Origin: Pseudomonas mosselii
Lineage (GTDB): Bacteria > Pseudomonadota > Gammaproteobacteria > Pseudomonadales > Pseudomonadaceae
NCBI RefSeq assembly: GCF_005796105.1
Contig: NZ_VAUO01000012.1
Location: forward strand, 6,430-70,429
Direction of reading: 5' to 3'
DNA length: 64,000 nucleotides
The position numbers were made by a program, and so were the translations under genes. Positions 16,207 through 24,628 of the stretch are shown here, one piece after another (position 1 is the first letter of the stretch; each line of letters opens with the position of its first letter). The notes below the pieces were generated by a model. The model saw only the letters and a list, made by a program, of their open reading frames with translations, was not told the DNA's origin and ran no database searches.

Positions 16207-16244
16207 AGTTTAAGTCGACGCGGGTATATGTCAATGGGATATAC
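16207..16244 (-). promoter_or_regulatory. vapBC promoter with overlapping palindromic operator
   Basis: On the minus strand TTGACA (16229-16234) and TAAACT (16207-16212) are separated by 16 bases, a good sigma-70 promoter. The inverted repeat GTATAT-N9-ATATAC (16224-16244) covers the -35 box. This position suits repression by VapB or VapBC. The leader before vapB would be about 30 bases. Confidence 0.65.
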
Positions 16245-16254
16245 GTTTTTCCTG

Positions 16255-16983
16255 TCAGGGCGCGGTGCCGCCTAGTGCTTGCAGCAACTGATGCGGACTA
16301 TCGAACTGGCGATCTACCTCAGGCAGTGCGGGACGTTTCAGCACCAACACCGGCACCCCACGTTCGCGCGCTACTTCAAGCTTTGGCTCGGTCGCCGTGC
16401 TGCCGCTGTTCTTGCTCACCAGCACGTCGATCTGGCGGCGCTCGAACAGCGCGCGTTCATCGTCGATGCAAAACGGCCCGCGGGCGCCGATCACCTCGCA
16501 GCGCGCATTGCCTGGGCAGGTTTCGAGGGCGCGCAGGGTCCAGAACTGGTGCGCTGGAATCTCGTCGAGGTGCTGCAAAGGCTCGCGCCCGAGGGTGAAC
16601 AGCGGGCGCTGGAAGGGCGCCAACGCCTCGATCAGCGCGGCCCAGTCGGCCACCTCGCGCCAGTCGTCGCCGGGTTGCGCCTGCCAGGCCGGGCGGCGCA
16701 AGGCCCAGCAGGTGACCCCTGCGCTGCGCGCGGCGAGGGCTGCGTTGGCGCTGATTTGCGCGGCATACGGGTGGGTGGCGTCGATCAGCAGGTCGATGCG
16801 CGCCTCGCGCAGGTAATCGGCCAAGCCTTCGGCGCCGCCGTAACCGCCGACGCGCACCTGGCAGCTCAGGTCCTGAGGCACGCGACCGACCCCGGCCAGG
16901 CTGTAGACGTGCTGTGGCCCCAGTTGACGGGCGATGGCCAGGGCTTCGGTCACGCCGCCCAGCAGCAGGATGCGACCGCTCAT
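16255..16983 (-). CDS. cobK: Precorrin-6A reductase CobK
   Basis: The 242-residue cytoplasmic enzyme reduces precorrin-6A to precorrin-6B with NADPH in corrin-ring synthesis. It begins with the Rossmann-like ILLLGGVTEALAIARQL. Family blocks are VRVGGYGGAEGLADYL, IDLLIDATHPYAAQISANA, and the C-terminal DVLVSKNSGSTATEPKLEVARERGVPVLVLKRP. The start at 16983 overlaps the cbiD stop (ATGA). The longer frame into cbiD is rejected. It is the last gene of the minus-strand cob arm; the vapBC promoter begins about 10 bases past its stop. Confidence 0.94.
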   Translation of the reverse strand: MSGRILLLGGVTEALAIARQLGPQHVYSLAGVGRVPQDLSCQVRVGGYGGAEGLADYLREARIDLLIDATHPYAAQISANAALAARSAGVTCWALRRPAWQAQPGDDWREVADWAALIEALAPFQRPLFTLGREPLQHLDEIPAHQFWTLRALETCPGNARCEVIGARGPFCIDDERALFERRQIDVLVSKNSGSTATEPKLEVARERGVPVLVLKRPALPEVDRQFDSPHQLLQALGGTAP

Positions 16984-18074
16984 TGCACACCGGCCTTGCC
17001 GACGATACCGCCCTGGCGGTCGATGGCGAACACTTCCACCTGCACCTGGTCTGGCACTACGCTGCGAGCGAACGCCAGGGCGTGGCGGCAGACCTCGTCG
17101 CCCAAGGCGATGCCTGCGGCGTGGGCCAGGGCCAGCGCCTGCTGGCTGGTGTTGGCGGCGATGATCGCTTGTTGTAGGTCCGTTGCGGCTCCGATGCCGG
17201 CCGCCCAGCCGGCCAGTTGCGGCAGGTCGATGCTGGAGTGGCGGCTGTGCAGGTCCATGTGCCCGGCGGCCAGCTTGCTGATCTTGCCGAAGCCGCCGCA
17301 CAGGCTTAGGCGGGCCACCGGTACCTTGCGCAGGTGCTTGAGCACGGCGCCGACGAAGTCGCCCATCTCGATCAGGGCGATTTCCGGCAGGTCATAGACC
17401 CGGCGCATGGTGTCCTCGCTGGCATTGCCGGTGCAGGCGGCAATGTGCGTGTAGCCGTTGGTGTGGGCGACATCGATGCCTTGGTGGATCGAGGCGATGT
17501 AGGCCGCGCAGGAGAACGGGCGGACGATGCCGCTGGTGCCCAGGATGGAAAGCCCGCCGAGAATGCCCAGGCGCGGGTTCATGGTTTTCAGCGCCAAGGC
17601 CTCGCCGTCGCGAACATTCACCGTGACTTCGAAGCCGCCGCCGTAAGCGCACTCGCAGGCCAGCGCTTGCAGGTGTTCGCTGATCATTCGGCGTGGCACC
17701 GGGTTGATTGCCGGCTCCCCCACGCCCAGCACCAGGCCTGGGCGGGTCACGGTGCCGACGCCTGATCCTGCGACAAAGCGGATACCTGGCTCAGGCAAGA
17801 GTCGCACCTGGCTGTACAGCAGGGCACCGTGGGTGACATCGGGGTCGTCGCCGGCATCCTTGAGGGTCCCGGCTTCGGCGCCGCCGTCGATCAGGCGGCA
17901 GAACTCCAGGCGCATCTGCACCACCTTGCCCTTGGGCAGGGTGATTGACACTGCGTCGTTGTGCTGGCCGCTCAGCAACAGGCGCGCTGCCGCCAGGCTC
18001 GTGGCGGTGGCGCAGCTGCCGGTGGTCAGGCCGCTGCGCAAGGGGGCGGGGTGTTCGCGGGTTTCTTCACGCAT
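16980..18074 (-). CDS. cbiD: Precorrin-5 C1-methyltransferase of the CbiD family
   Basis: The 364-residue protein carries the CbiD signature RSGLTTGSCATATSLAAARLLL from about residue 13. It also has the ITLPKGKVVQMRLEF block and GGFGKISKLAAGHMDLHSRHSSIDL. CbiD methylates C1 during ring contraction. It belongs to the anaerobic pathway but replaces CobF in Pseudomonas, whose other enzymes here are of the aerobic type. The start at 18074 lies 7 bases inside the cobL end, and the stop overlaps cobK. Its exact precorrin substrate in this mixed pathway is inferred. Confidence 0.93.
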   Translation of the reverse strand: MREETREHPAPLRSGLTTGSCATATSLAAARLLLSGQHNDAVSITLPKGKVVQMRLEFCRLIDGGAEAGTLKDAGDDPDVTHGALLYSQVRLLPEPGIRFVAGSGVGTVTRPGLVLGVGEPAINPVPRRMISEHLQALACECAYGGGFEVTVNVRDGEALALKTMNPRLGILGGLSILGTSGIVRPFSCAAYIASIHQGIDVAHTNGYTHIAACTGNASEDTMRRVYDLPEIALIEMGDFVGAVLKHLRKVPVARLSLCGGFGKISKLAAGHMDLHSRHSSIDLPQLAGWAAGIGAATDLQQAIIAANTSQQALALAHAAGIALGDEVCRHALAFARSVVPDQVQVEVFAIDRQGGIVGKAGVQ

Positions 18075-19278
18075 CGGCGGGCTTGACCACTTCGAGCAGG
18101 GTGATCGGCAGGGCCTGGCGCCAGGTGTCGAAGGCCCCGAGCGGTTGCGCGTGGGCGATATGGATGCGCGTCAGCTCGCCACCGTGGTGTTGCTGGAACT
18201 GCGCCAGCATCACCTCGCTTTGCAGGGTCACGGCATTGGCCACCAGTCGTCCACCGGGGCGCAGGCGCTCCCAGCACAGCGCCAGCACCCCATCGCGGGT
18301 GACACCGCCGCCGATGAAGATCGCGTCGGGTTGTTCGAGGTCTTGCAGGGCCTGGGGCGCCTTGCCGCGTACCAGTTGCAGGCCCGGTACGCCGAGGGCG
18401 TCGCGGTTGTGCTCGATGAAACCTTGGCGGCCTTCATCGGCTTCGATGGCCAGGGTGCGGCAGCTGGGGTGGGCGCGCATCCACTCGATACCAATCGAAC
18501 CGCAGCCGGCGCCGACATCCCACAGCAGCTCGCCGGGTTGCGGCGCCAGGCGCGCGAGGGTGATGGCGCGAATATCGCGCTTGGTCAGTTGGCCGTCGTG
18601 CTGAAACGCGCTGTCGGGCAGGCCGGCGACACGCGGCATGCGTAGGGCGTCGGGCGTGGCCTGGCAGTCGATGGCGACCAGGTTCAGGGCGGCGATGTTG
18701 CGGTGCGCCCAGTCATTGGCGCTGCCGCAGAGCTGGCGCTCCTCGGGGCCGCCCAGGTGTTCGAAGACCTGCAACCGGCTCGGCCCGAAGCCGCGCTCGC
18801 GCAGCAGCGCCGCGATGGCTGCGGGGCTGTGCTCGTCGTTACTCAGTACCAGCAGGCGCAGGCCGCTGTACAAGTGGGCATTGAGCGCTGCCAGCGGGCG
18901 CGCCACCAGCGAAACCACCTGCACGTCCTGCAACGGCCAGCCCAGGCGGGCGGCGGCCAGGGCGCAGGAGGAGGGCATCGACAGCACCTGCATTTCGTTG
19001 CTCGGCACTTGGCGTGCGAGGCTTGCGCCAACGCCGTAGAACATCGGGTCGCCACTGGCCAGCACGCACACCGGTTCGCCGCGCAGGGCCAGCACCGGTG
19101 ACAGCGAGAAAGGGCTGGGCCAGTGCACGCGTGCACCGCCTATACAGCGTGGCAACAGCGCCAACTGGCGTGGGCTACCGACGATGCGTGTGGCGGCCAG
19201 CAGGGCGCGTCGGGCCTGCCTGCCCAGGCCGCTGAAACCGTCTTCGCCGATGCCTACTACTGTGAGCCAGGGGGCCAT
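18067..19278 (-). CDS. cobL: Precorrin-6B C5,15-methyltransferase (decarboxylating) CobL
   Basis: The 403-residue product is a CbiE-CbiT fusion. The N-terminal half is a tetrapyrrole methylase (LTVVGIGEDGFSGLGRQARRAL, VCVLASGDPMFYGVGASL). The C-terminal half is a Rossmann methyltransferase with the SAM motif LLWDVGAGCGSIGIEWMRAH near residue 245, then DAIFIGGGVTRDGVL. It methylates C5 and C15 and removes the C12 acetate carboxyl. It is first in the minus-strand arm and faces cobG across a gap of about 150 bases that must hold both promoters. Confidence 0.95.
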   Translation of the reverse strand: MAPWLTVVGIGEDGFSGLGRQARRALLAATRIVGSPRQLALLPRCIGGARVHWPSPFSLSPVLALRGEPVCVLASGDPMFYGVGASLARQVPSNEMQVLSMPSSCALAAARLGWPLQDVQVVSLVARPLAALNAHLYSGLRLLVLSNDEHSPAAIAALLRERGFGPSRLQVFEHLGGPEERQLCGSANDWAHRNIAALNLVAIDCQATPDALRMPRVAGLPDSAFQHDGQLTKRDIRAITLARLAPQPGELLWDVGAGCGSIGIEWMRAHPSCRTLAIEADEGRQGFIEHNRDALGVPGLQLVRGKAPQALQDLEQPDAIFIGGGVTRDGVLALCWERLRPGGRLVANAVTLQSEVMLAQFQQHHGGELTRIHIAHAQPLGAFDTWRQALPITLLEVVKPADA

Positions 19279-19426
19279 CCGTTCCTCGTCAATTCAAATG
19301 CTGGGGGCAGCGCGGAGCGCTTTTCACACGGCGTTCGACCACCGGTTTTTCATGCCGCCGGACAAAGCAGGCATAATACCGCGCCTTCTACACTGAAGCG
19401 CACTTTCACGACTCCCGGATGCCCCT

Positions 19427-20737
19427 TTGAAGCCGCTCCCGCCCTCCGACATTTCGCCCCGTCCCTCGGCCTGCCCGGGGTTGTGGCGCATCGTTGCCGC
19501 ACGCGATGGCGGCATTTGTCGGATCAAGCTGCCTGGCGGCCTGCTGTTGGCCGATCAGGCCGACGCGGTGGCCGAGGCCGCTGAACGCTTCGCGGGGGGC
19601 GTGATCGAGGCGACCAACCGCGCCAACCTGCAGATTCGCGGCATCGGCGCCGAGCAGTCAGGCCTGGTCGCGCACCTGTTGGCCGCCGGGCTCGGTCCAC
19701 GTGAGGCGGCCGGCGACGATGTGCGCAATCTGATGCTCAGCCCTTTGGCTGGGTTCGACCCGGCGATGTTGCTGGACACTCGCCCGCTGGCTGGGCAGAT
19801 CCTCGACCTGTTGGAGTCCACCCCGCGTTTTCATGCGCTGTCAGCCAAGTTCGCCGTGCAACTCGATGGCGGCGAGGGGGTGGCGATGCTCGAACATCCC
19901 CACGACCTGTGGCTGTCGGCCGAGCAGCGCGGGCCAGAGACTTGGCTGGTGTTCGGCCTGGCGGGGTGTCCGGCCGATGGGCGTGCGCTGGGCGCAGTGC
20001 CGCTGGAGCAGGGCTTGGCACTGGTGCGCGCGGTGCTTGAGCGTTTCCTTGACCTGGCGAGCCCCGAGCAGGCGCGGATGCGTCAGCTGCTCGCCAGTTG
20101 CTCGGTGGCGCACTTCCTCGAAGGGCTGGCGATTCGTGTGAGTGCTATTACCCCCGGTTGGCATCGCGCGGCGGCCGGTCGCCCCTGGCTGGGTGTGCTG
20201 CCCCAACGTCAGGGCTTGGCCCTTGGGGTCGCGCCACCGTTGGGCCGGTTGACGCCAAGCATGCTGCGCGCCGCGGCGCGCTGTGCCCGTCAGTGGGGCG
20301 ATGGCAGCCTGCGCCTGAGCCCCTGGCAGAGCCTGGTGCTGACCTCGCTGGACCCTGCGTACCTTGCGCAGGCTCAGGCAGACCTGGCCGCCACCGGCCT
20401 GCTGTGCGCGCCCGACCACCCTCTGGCGCAGGTTACCGCCTGCACCGGATCAAGTGGCTGCGCCAAGGCTCAGGCCGACACCAAGGCCGACGCCATCCGC
20501 CTGGCGGCGCACCTGCACAGCGGCGCCCCGGGCCGCGTGCACCTGTCCGGTTGCCTGCGTTCTTGCGCTGCGGCGCACATTGCCCCGGCGACCCTGCTGG
20601 CCCGCACGCCGGGCCGCTACGACCTTTACTTGCGCGATGCGCGCACGCCAGGCTTCGGTCGCCTGCGCGCATCCGACCTTACCCCAGAAGAAGCAGGCGC
20701 CATGCTCGACCTGCCGACGGAGCACCTTGATGATTGA
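19427..20737 (+). CDS. cobG: Precorrin-3B synthase CobG (TTG start)
   Basis: This 436-residue enzyme is related to sulfite/nitrite reductases and uses oxygen to make precorrin-3B. It marks the aerobic route. It has GLWRIVAARDGGICRIKLPGG, EATNRANLQIRGI, and the iron-sulfur/siroheme cysteines in VTACTGSSGCAKAQADTKADA and HLSGCLRSCAAAH. The only start that keeps the conserved N-terminus is TTG at 19427. An in-register ATG just upstream belongs to another frame and gives only Met-Pro-Leu-stop, overlapping the TTG. It is first in the plus-strand arm. Confidence 0.92.
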   Translation: MKPLPPSDISPRPSACPGLWRIVAARDGGICRIKLPGGLLLADQADAVAEAAERFAGGVIEATNRANLQIRGIGAEQSGLVAHLLAAGLGPREAAGDDVRNLMLSPLAGFDPAMLLDTRPLAGQILDLLESTPRFHALSAKFAVQLDGGEGVAMLEHPHDLWLSAEQRGPETWLVFGLAGCPADGRALGAVPLEQGLALVRAVLERFLDLASPEQARMRQLLASCSVAHFLEGLAIRVSAITPGWHRAAAGRPWLGVLPQRQGLALGVAPPLGRLTPSMLRAAARCARQWGDGSLRLSPWQSLVLTSLDPAYLAQAQADLAATGLLCAPDHPLAQVTACTGSSGCAKAQADTKADAIRLAAHLHSGAPGRVHLSGCLRSCAAAHIAPATLLARTPGRYDLYLRDARTPGFGRLRASDLTPEEAGAMLDLPTEHLDD

Positions 20738-21356
20738 CTACATCCGCGATGGTCAGGAGATCTATCGCAATTCCTTCCGAATCATCCGCGAGGAAGCCCG
20801 GCTCGAGCGGATTCCAGCCGACCTGGAAAAACTCGCCGTACGGGTGATCCACGCCTGTGGCATGGTCGAGGCCATCGATGGTTTGCAGTTCTCCGAAGGC
20901 GCAGGCACTGCTGGGCGCGAAGCCTTGGCCAACGGCGCGCCGATCCTGTGTGACGCGCACATGGTTGCCGAAGGCATCACCCGTGCCCGCCTGCCGGCCA
21001 ACAACCCGGTGATCTGCACCCTGCGCGACCCCAGCGTGCCAGCCCTGGCCAAGGACGTCGGCAACACCCGCTCGGCGGTAGCGCTGGAGTTGTGGCGCCC
21101 ACACCTGGAAGGCAGTGTGGTGGTGATCGGCAATGCCCCCACCGCGTTGTTCTACCTGCTGGAAATGCTCGATGCCGGGGCGCCCAAGCCTGCGTTGATT
21201 CTGGGTTTTCCTGTTGGCTTCGTTGGCGCGGCCGAGTCCAAGGCCATGCTCGCGGCGGACAGCCGTGGCGTGCCTTTCGTGATCATGCAGGGCCGCCTGG
21301 GCGGCAGCGCGATGGCCGCAGCGGCGGTCAACGCCCTGGCCACGGAGGTGGAATGA
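20730..21356 (+). CDS. cobH: Precorrin-8X methylmutase CobH
   Basis: This 208-residue enzyme moves the methyl group from C11 to C12 to give hydrogenobyrinate. It starts MIDYIRDGQEIYRNSFRIIREEARL, and RVIHACGMVEAIDGLQFS contains the catalytic histidine. PALILGFPVGFVGAAESKAML is the late family block. Start ATG 20730 overlaps the end of cobG by 8 bases. Its stop overlaps cobI in ATGA. Frames reaching back to 20364 lie inside cobG and are shadows. Confidence 0.95.
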   Translation: MIDYIRDGQEIYRNSFRIIREEARLERIPADLEKLAVRVIHACGMVEAIDGLQFSEGAGTAGREALANGAPILCDAHMVAEGITRARLPANNPVICTLRDPSVPALAKDVGNTRSAVALELWRPHLEGSVVVIGNAPTALFYLLEMLDAGAPKPALILGFPVGFVGAAESKAMLAADSRGVPFVIMQGRLGGSAMAAAAVNALATEVE

Positions 21357-22087
21357 TGCACGCGCGTGGAAGACTCCTTGGGCTGGGCGTCGGTCCTGGC
21401 GATCCCGAACTGATCACGGTCAAGGCCCTGCGCCTGCTACGCGAGGCGCCGGTGGTGGCGTACTTCGTGGCCAAGGGCAAGCGTGGCAATGCCTTCGGTA
21501 TCATCGAAGCGCACCTGCACGCCGAGCAGACCCAGTTGGCGCTGGTCTACCCGGTGACCACCGAAGCCCTGCCGGCGCCGCTGTCCTACGAGCAGGTGAT
21601 CAGCGACTTCTACGACGAGGCCAGCGTGCAGGTGGCTGAACACCTGGATGCCGGCCGCGACGTGGCGGTGATCTGCGAGGGCGATCCGTTCTTCTACGGC
21701 TCATACATGTACCTGCACGACCGCCTGGCTTCGCGTTATCAGGCCGAAGTGATCCCGGGCGTATGCTCGATGCTCGGTGGTGCCTCGGTACTCGGCGCGC
21801 CGCTGGTCTACCGCAACCAGACCCTCACCGTGCTGTCTGGCGTACTGCCGCATGACGAGCTCAAGCGCCGTCTGGCCGACGCTGACGCGGCGGTGATCAT
21901 GAAGCTGGGCCGCAACTTCCCCAAGGTGCGCCAGGTGCTCAATGAGCTGGGGTTGGACGGGCGGGCGCTGTACGTTGAGCGGGCGACCATGGCCAACCAG
22001 AAGATCGTGCCGCTCGATGACGTCGATCCGCAGTCCTCGCCGTATTTCTCGTTGATCATCGTGCCGGGGGAAAAATGGCAGGGATGA
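21353..22087 (+). CDS. cobI: Precorrin-2 C20-methyltransferase CobI
   Basis: The 244-residue SAM-dependent tetrapyrrole methylase begins GRLLGLGVGPGDPELITVKALRLL. It has CEGDPFFYGSYMYLHDRL and VIPGVCSMLGGASVLGAPLVYR, the cofactor-pocket motifs of the family. It makes precorrin-3A from precorrin-2. Start ATG 21353 overlaps the cobH stop; a second ATG follows directly at 21356. The downstream cobJ start lies inside its last codons, so cobG through cobJ is a tightly overlapped operon. Confidence 0.95.
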   Translation: MMHARGRLLGLGVGPGDPELITVKALRLLREAPVVAYFVAKGKRGNAFGIIEAHLHAEQTQLALVYPVTTEALPAPLSYEQVISDFYDEASVQVAEHLDAGRDVAVICEGDPFFYGSYMYLHDRLASRYQAEVIPGVCSMLGGASVLGAPLVYRNQTLTVLSGVLPHDELKRRLADADAAVIMKLGRNFPKVRQVLNELGLDGRALYVERATMANQKIVPLDDVDPQSSPYFSLIIVPGEKWQG

Positions 22088-23781
22088 ACCAGGCCCCGGC
22101 CATCGTCATTCTCGGCGCGGGTAGCCAAGCCACCGCACGGCGGATCCAGCAACGTTATCCGCAGGCCGTCGTGCATGGCCTGGAAGGCCGCGTAACGGAT
22201 GCCGATCGGCACTATGCAGCCTTCGGCGACACCCTGCGTAGCCTTTACCAGCAGGCCACCCCGATCATCGCGCTGTGCGCAGCGGGTATCGTGATTCGCA
22301 GCCTGGCGCCGCTGCTCAGTGAAAAGGGTGCCGAGCCGCCGGTACTGGCGGTGGCCGAGGATGGCAGCGCGGTAGTACCGCTGCTGGGTGGGCTGGGCGG
22401 TGTCAACCTGATGGCGCGGGAGATCGCCGAGGTGCTGGGGGTGAACGCCGCCATCACCACCAGCGGTGAACTGCGCTTCGGCACCTGCCTGCTCAACCCG
22501 CCCGAGGGCTATGCCCTGGCGGACCTGGAGCAAGGCAAGCGCTTCGTCAGCGACCTGCTGGCGGGAGCGCCGGTTCGCCTCGAGGGGGATGCGCCGTGGC
22601 TCGAACAGGCGCAATTGGTGGCCAGCGACAGCGCGCAGCGCGCCATCCATGTGGGGTGTGCGGCACGTCCGGCCAGTCGTGACGAGTTGCTGATCTACCC
22701 ACGCAGCGTGGTGGTCGCGGTGTCGGCTGGGGGCGCGGATGTGCTTGAGCAGGTGCGCGACGGTTTGCAGCTCGCAGGCCTCGCGGAACCGGCGCTGGCG
22801 TGCCTGCTGGCCAGCGAGACGGATATGGCCGAGCCTGGGCTGCATCAAGCGGCGCAGGCGTTGAATGTCACCGTGCGCTTCGTGCCCGCTGAAGACAGCT
22901 TGGTGCAGATGCTCACCCGAGCCGTGCCGCAGGCGCGTAGCGAGGCGGTGGGCGCCGTAGCCGTCGGCGTGGCTGAATCGCCAGTGGACATCCGGCAGGT
23001 AGGTCGCCAGCGCGGCCGCCTGGCGGTGATCGGCCTCGGGCCGGGTGCCGCGCAGTTCATGGTGCCGGCGGTCAAGGCCGAATTGGCGCGGGCCGAGGAT
23101 GTACTCGGCTACGAAACCTATGTGCGCATGGCCGGCCCGTTCCGCGACGATCAGGTGTTGCACTGCACCGACAACCGCGAAGAGCTGCAACGTGCCCGGC
23201 ATGCCTTCGAGCTGGCCGCTCAAGGGCGCTCGGTGGTGGTGGTCTCTTCGGGTGATCCTGGGGTGTTCGCCATGGCTGCCGCCGTGCTCGAAGCCCTGCA
23301 TGAGTCAAGCGATCCGGCCTGGCATCGGGTCGACCTGCAAATGCTCCCAGGGGTTTCGGCTTCGCTGGCCACGGCGGCATTGGCCGGCGCGCCGCTGGGG
23401 CATGACTTCTGCGTGATGTCGCTGTCGGACAACCTCAAGCCCTGGTCGATCATCGAGAAACGCCTGGACCTGGCCGCCCAGGCTGACCTGGTGTTGGCGT
23501 TCTACAACCCGATCTCCAAGGCCCGCCCGCACCAGCTGGGCGTCGCGTTGGAGGTGGTGCGGCGTCATCGCAATGGCGATACCCCTGTAGTCCTTGGCCG
23601 TGATGTCGGTAGGCCGGCGCAGACATTGAAGGTCGTCTCTCTGGCTGAACTGGTGCCGGAAATGGTCGATATGCGCACCATGGTCCTGGTGGGGTCCTCT
23701 ACCACCGTGCGCTTGCCACGTGCCGATGGTGGGGAGTGGGTATACACCCCGCGCTGGTATCCGATGGCCGATCAAGCCTGA
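22075..23781 (+). CDS. cobJ: CbiG/CobE-CobJ fusion, precorrin-3B C17-methyltransferase
   Basis: The 568-residue product is a fusion. Residues 1 to about 310 resemble CbiG/CobE: LGGLGGVNLMAREIAEVLGVNAAITT, ALACLLASETDMAEPGL and VRFVPAEDSLVQML. From about residue 315 it is a CobJ methylase (LAVIGLGPGAAQFMVPAV, VVVSSGDPGVFAMAAAVLEAL, QMLPGVSASLATAAL, LAFYNPISKARPHQLG). CobJ methylates C17 with ring contraction. Two starts are possible: ATG 22075, three bases after GGGGGA, and ATG 22084, which overlaps the cobI stop as ATGA. The N-terminal part supplies the CobE function, whose exact role is unclear. Confidence 0.93.
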   Translation: MAGMNQAPAIVILGAGSQATARRIQQRYPQAVVHGLEGRVTDADRHYAAFGDTLRSLYQQATPIIALCAAGIVIRSLAPLLSEKGAEPPVLAVAEDGSAVVPLLGGLGGVNLMAREIAEVLGVNAAITTSGELRFGTCLLNPPEGYALADLEQGKRFVSDLLAGAPVRLEGDAPWLEQAQLVASDSAQRAIHVGCAARPASRDELLIYPRSVVVAVSAGGADVLEQVRDGLQLAGLAEPALACLLASETDMAEPGLHQAAQALNVTVRFVPAEDSLVQMLTRAVPQARSEAVGAVAVGVAESPVDIRQVGRQRGRLAVIGLGPGAAQFMVPAVKAELARAEDVLGYETYVRMAGPFRDDQVLHCTDNREELQRARHAFELAAQGRSVVVVSSGDPGVFAMAAAVLEALHESSDPAWHRVDLQMLPGVSASLATAALAGAPLGHDFCVMSLSDNLKPWSIIEKRLDLAAQADLVLAFYNPISKARPHQLGVALEVVRRHRNGDTPVVLGRDVGRPAQTLKVVSLAELVPEMVDMRTMVLVGSSTTVRLPRADGGEWVYTPRWYPMADQA

Positions 23782-23826
23782 AGGGAACCGGTTCACGGCG
23801 TTATTGCGCAGCGATCCCGAATAACT

Positions 23827-23852
23827 TGGTAGGCCCCCGGCGATTCCCGCCG
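23827..23852 (+). terminator. Strong hairpin after cobJ, no U-tract
   Basis: The arms tggtaggc and gcctacca are perfect 8-base complements, and an inner cggcg/cgccg stem extends the fold. No run of T follows, so it may instead be a leader hairpin of the next gene, whose ATG is only 24 bases downstream. Rho-independent termination is uncertain. Confidence 0.5.
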
Positions 23853-23875
23853 AGGCCTACCAGGAAGCGCTTGCA

Positions 23876-24565
23876 ATGACCGAACACGCCCCGATCAAAG
23901 GCGACAGCCTCGCTGTCGTCGAACAGTCCCTGATGGCGCTCAGCGCCGGAATGTCCGCCAAGGCCCGGCGCGACGCCAAGACCACTTTCCAGTTTGCCTC
24001 GCGAGTGGCCTCCAAGGCCCATGACCGTGATGGCGAGGCCGAAGCCTGGTTCAACAAGTTCCTTGAAGTGATGCGGACCTGCGGCTGGGTGGTCGGCCAG
24101 CGCTCCTATGAGCGTGATTATGACCAGAGCGGCTCCCTGACCTTGGGGCCTGTCGTGTTCAAGGTCGCCAAGGCCGCAGGCCAGGCGCTGCTGGGCGGGC
24201 CGTTGGCCGAGGCCATGACCGAACTGGCCAGCAAGGCTGTCGGGGCGCTTGGCGAAATCACCCAAGCGCAGGAAATCTTCAAGCAGAACGTCAAGGGCCA
24301 TCCGGTGTCGACCACCGGCCTGGGCACCTGCATCGAAACGCCCGAAGGCGAGTTGTTCATGCTGGTGAGCGCCTTCAGTGCTGCGCCGGGCGAGAACAAC
24401 CTCGACACCTTGGTGTATGAGTGGAAGAGCGCCAGCACTGACCGCTACAGCGGTTCGGCGGTGCTGAGCTTCAACGAGGTGGTCTACACCGATGAGCTGC
24501 GCCTTGCGATCGAGAAGAAAATGATCGACAAGGGCATCGAGAGTGCCCTGGAGTTCGAGATCTGA
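23876..24565 (+). CDS. Unknown protein, member 1 of a three-gene cassette
   Basis: I do not recognise this 229-residue protein. It has no signal peptide or clear transmembrane helix. Residues 1-80 look helical and contain AWFNKFLEVMRTCGW (57-71). Residues 92-130 form an Ala/Gly-rich amphipathic stretch (VVFKVAKAAGQALLGGPLAE). From about 140 it appears beta-rich (STTGLGTCIETPEGELFMLV), ending in an acidic/basic helix (DELRLAIEKKMIDKGIESAL). The next two genes share this order of elements and the ending GW of the helical block, suggesting old duplications. A helical plus beta layout with a glycine-rich helix could be a membrane-active or binding protein, but that is speculation. Confidence 0.8.
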   Translation: MTEHAPIKGDSLAVVEQSLMALSAGMSAKARRDAKTTFQFASRVASKAHDRDGEAEAWFNKFLEVMRTCGWVVGQRSYERDYDQSGSLTLGPVVFKVAKAAGQALLGGPLAEAMTELASKAVGALGEITQAQEIFKQNVKGHPVSTTGLGTCIETPEGELFMLVSAFSAAPGENNLDTLVYEWKSASTDRYSGSAVLSFNEVVYTDELRLAIEKKMIDKGIESALEFEI

Positions 24566-24572
24566 CACCCGT

Positions 24573-24593
24573 GCGGGGCTGCACAAGCCCCGC
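24573..24593 (+). terminator. Hairpin between cassette members 1 and 2
   Basis: A perfect 8-base-pair stem (gcggggct, loop gcaca, agccccgc) starts 7 bases after the stop of the first unknown gene. Only a short pyrimidine-rich stretch follows (tgctccttcc). It could terminate part of the transcripts, so members 2 and 3 would be made at lower level. Confidence 0.6.
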
Positions 24594-24628
24594 TGCTCCT
24601 TCCGTTGGCCTTGAGCAAGAGGCATCCG

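Noticed and set aside
19279..19426. Possible cobalamin riboswitch in the divergent cobL-cobG gap
   Set aside because: The gap is too short and has no B12-box-like sequence.
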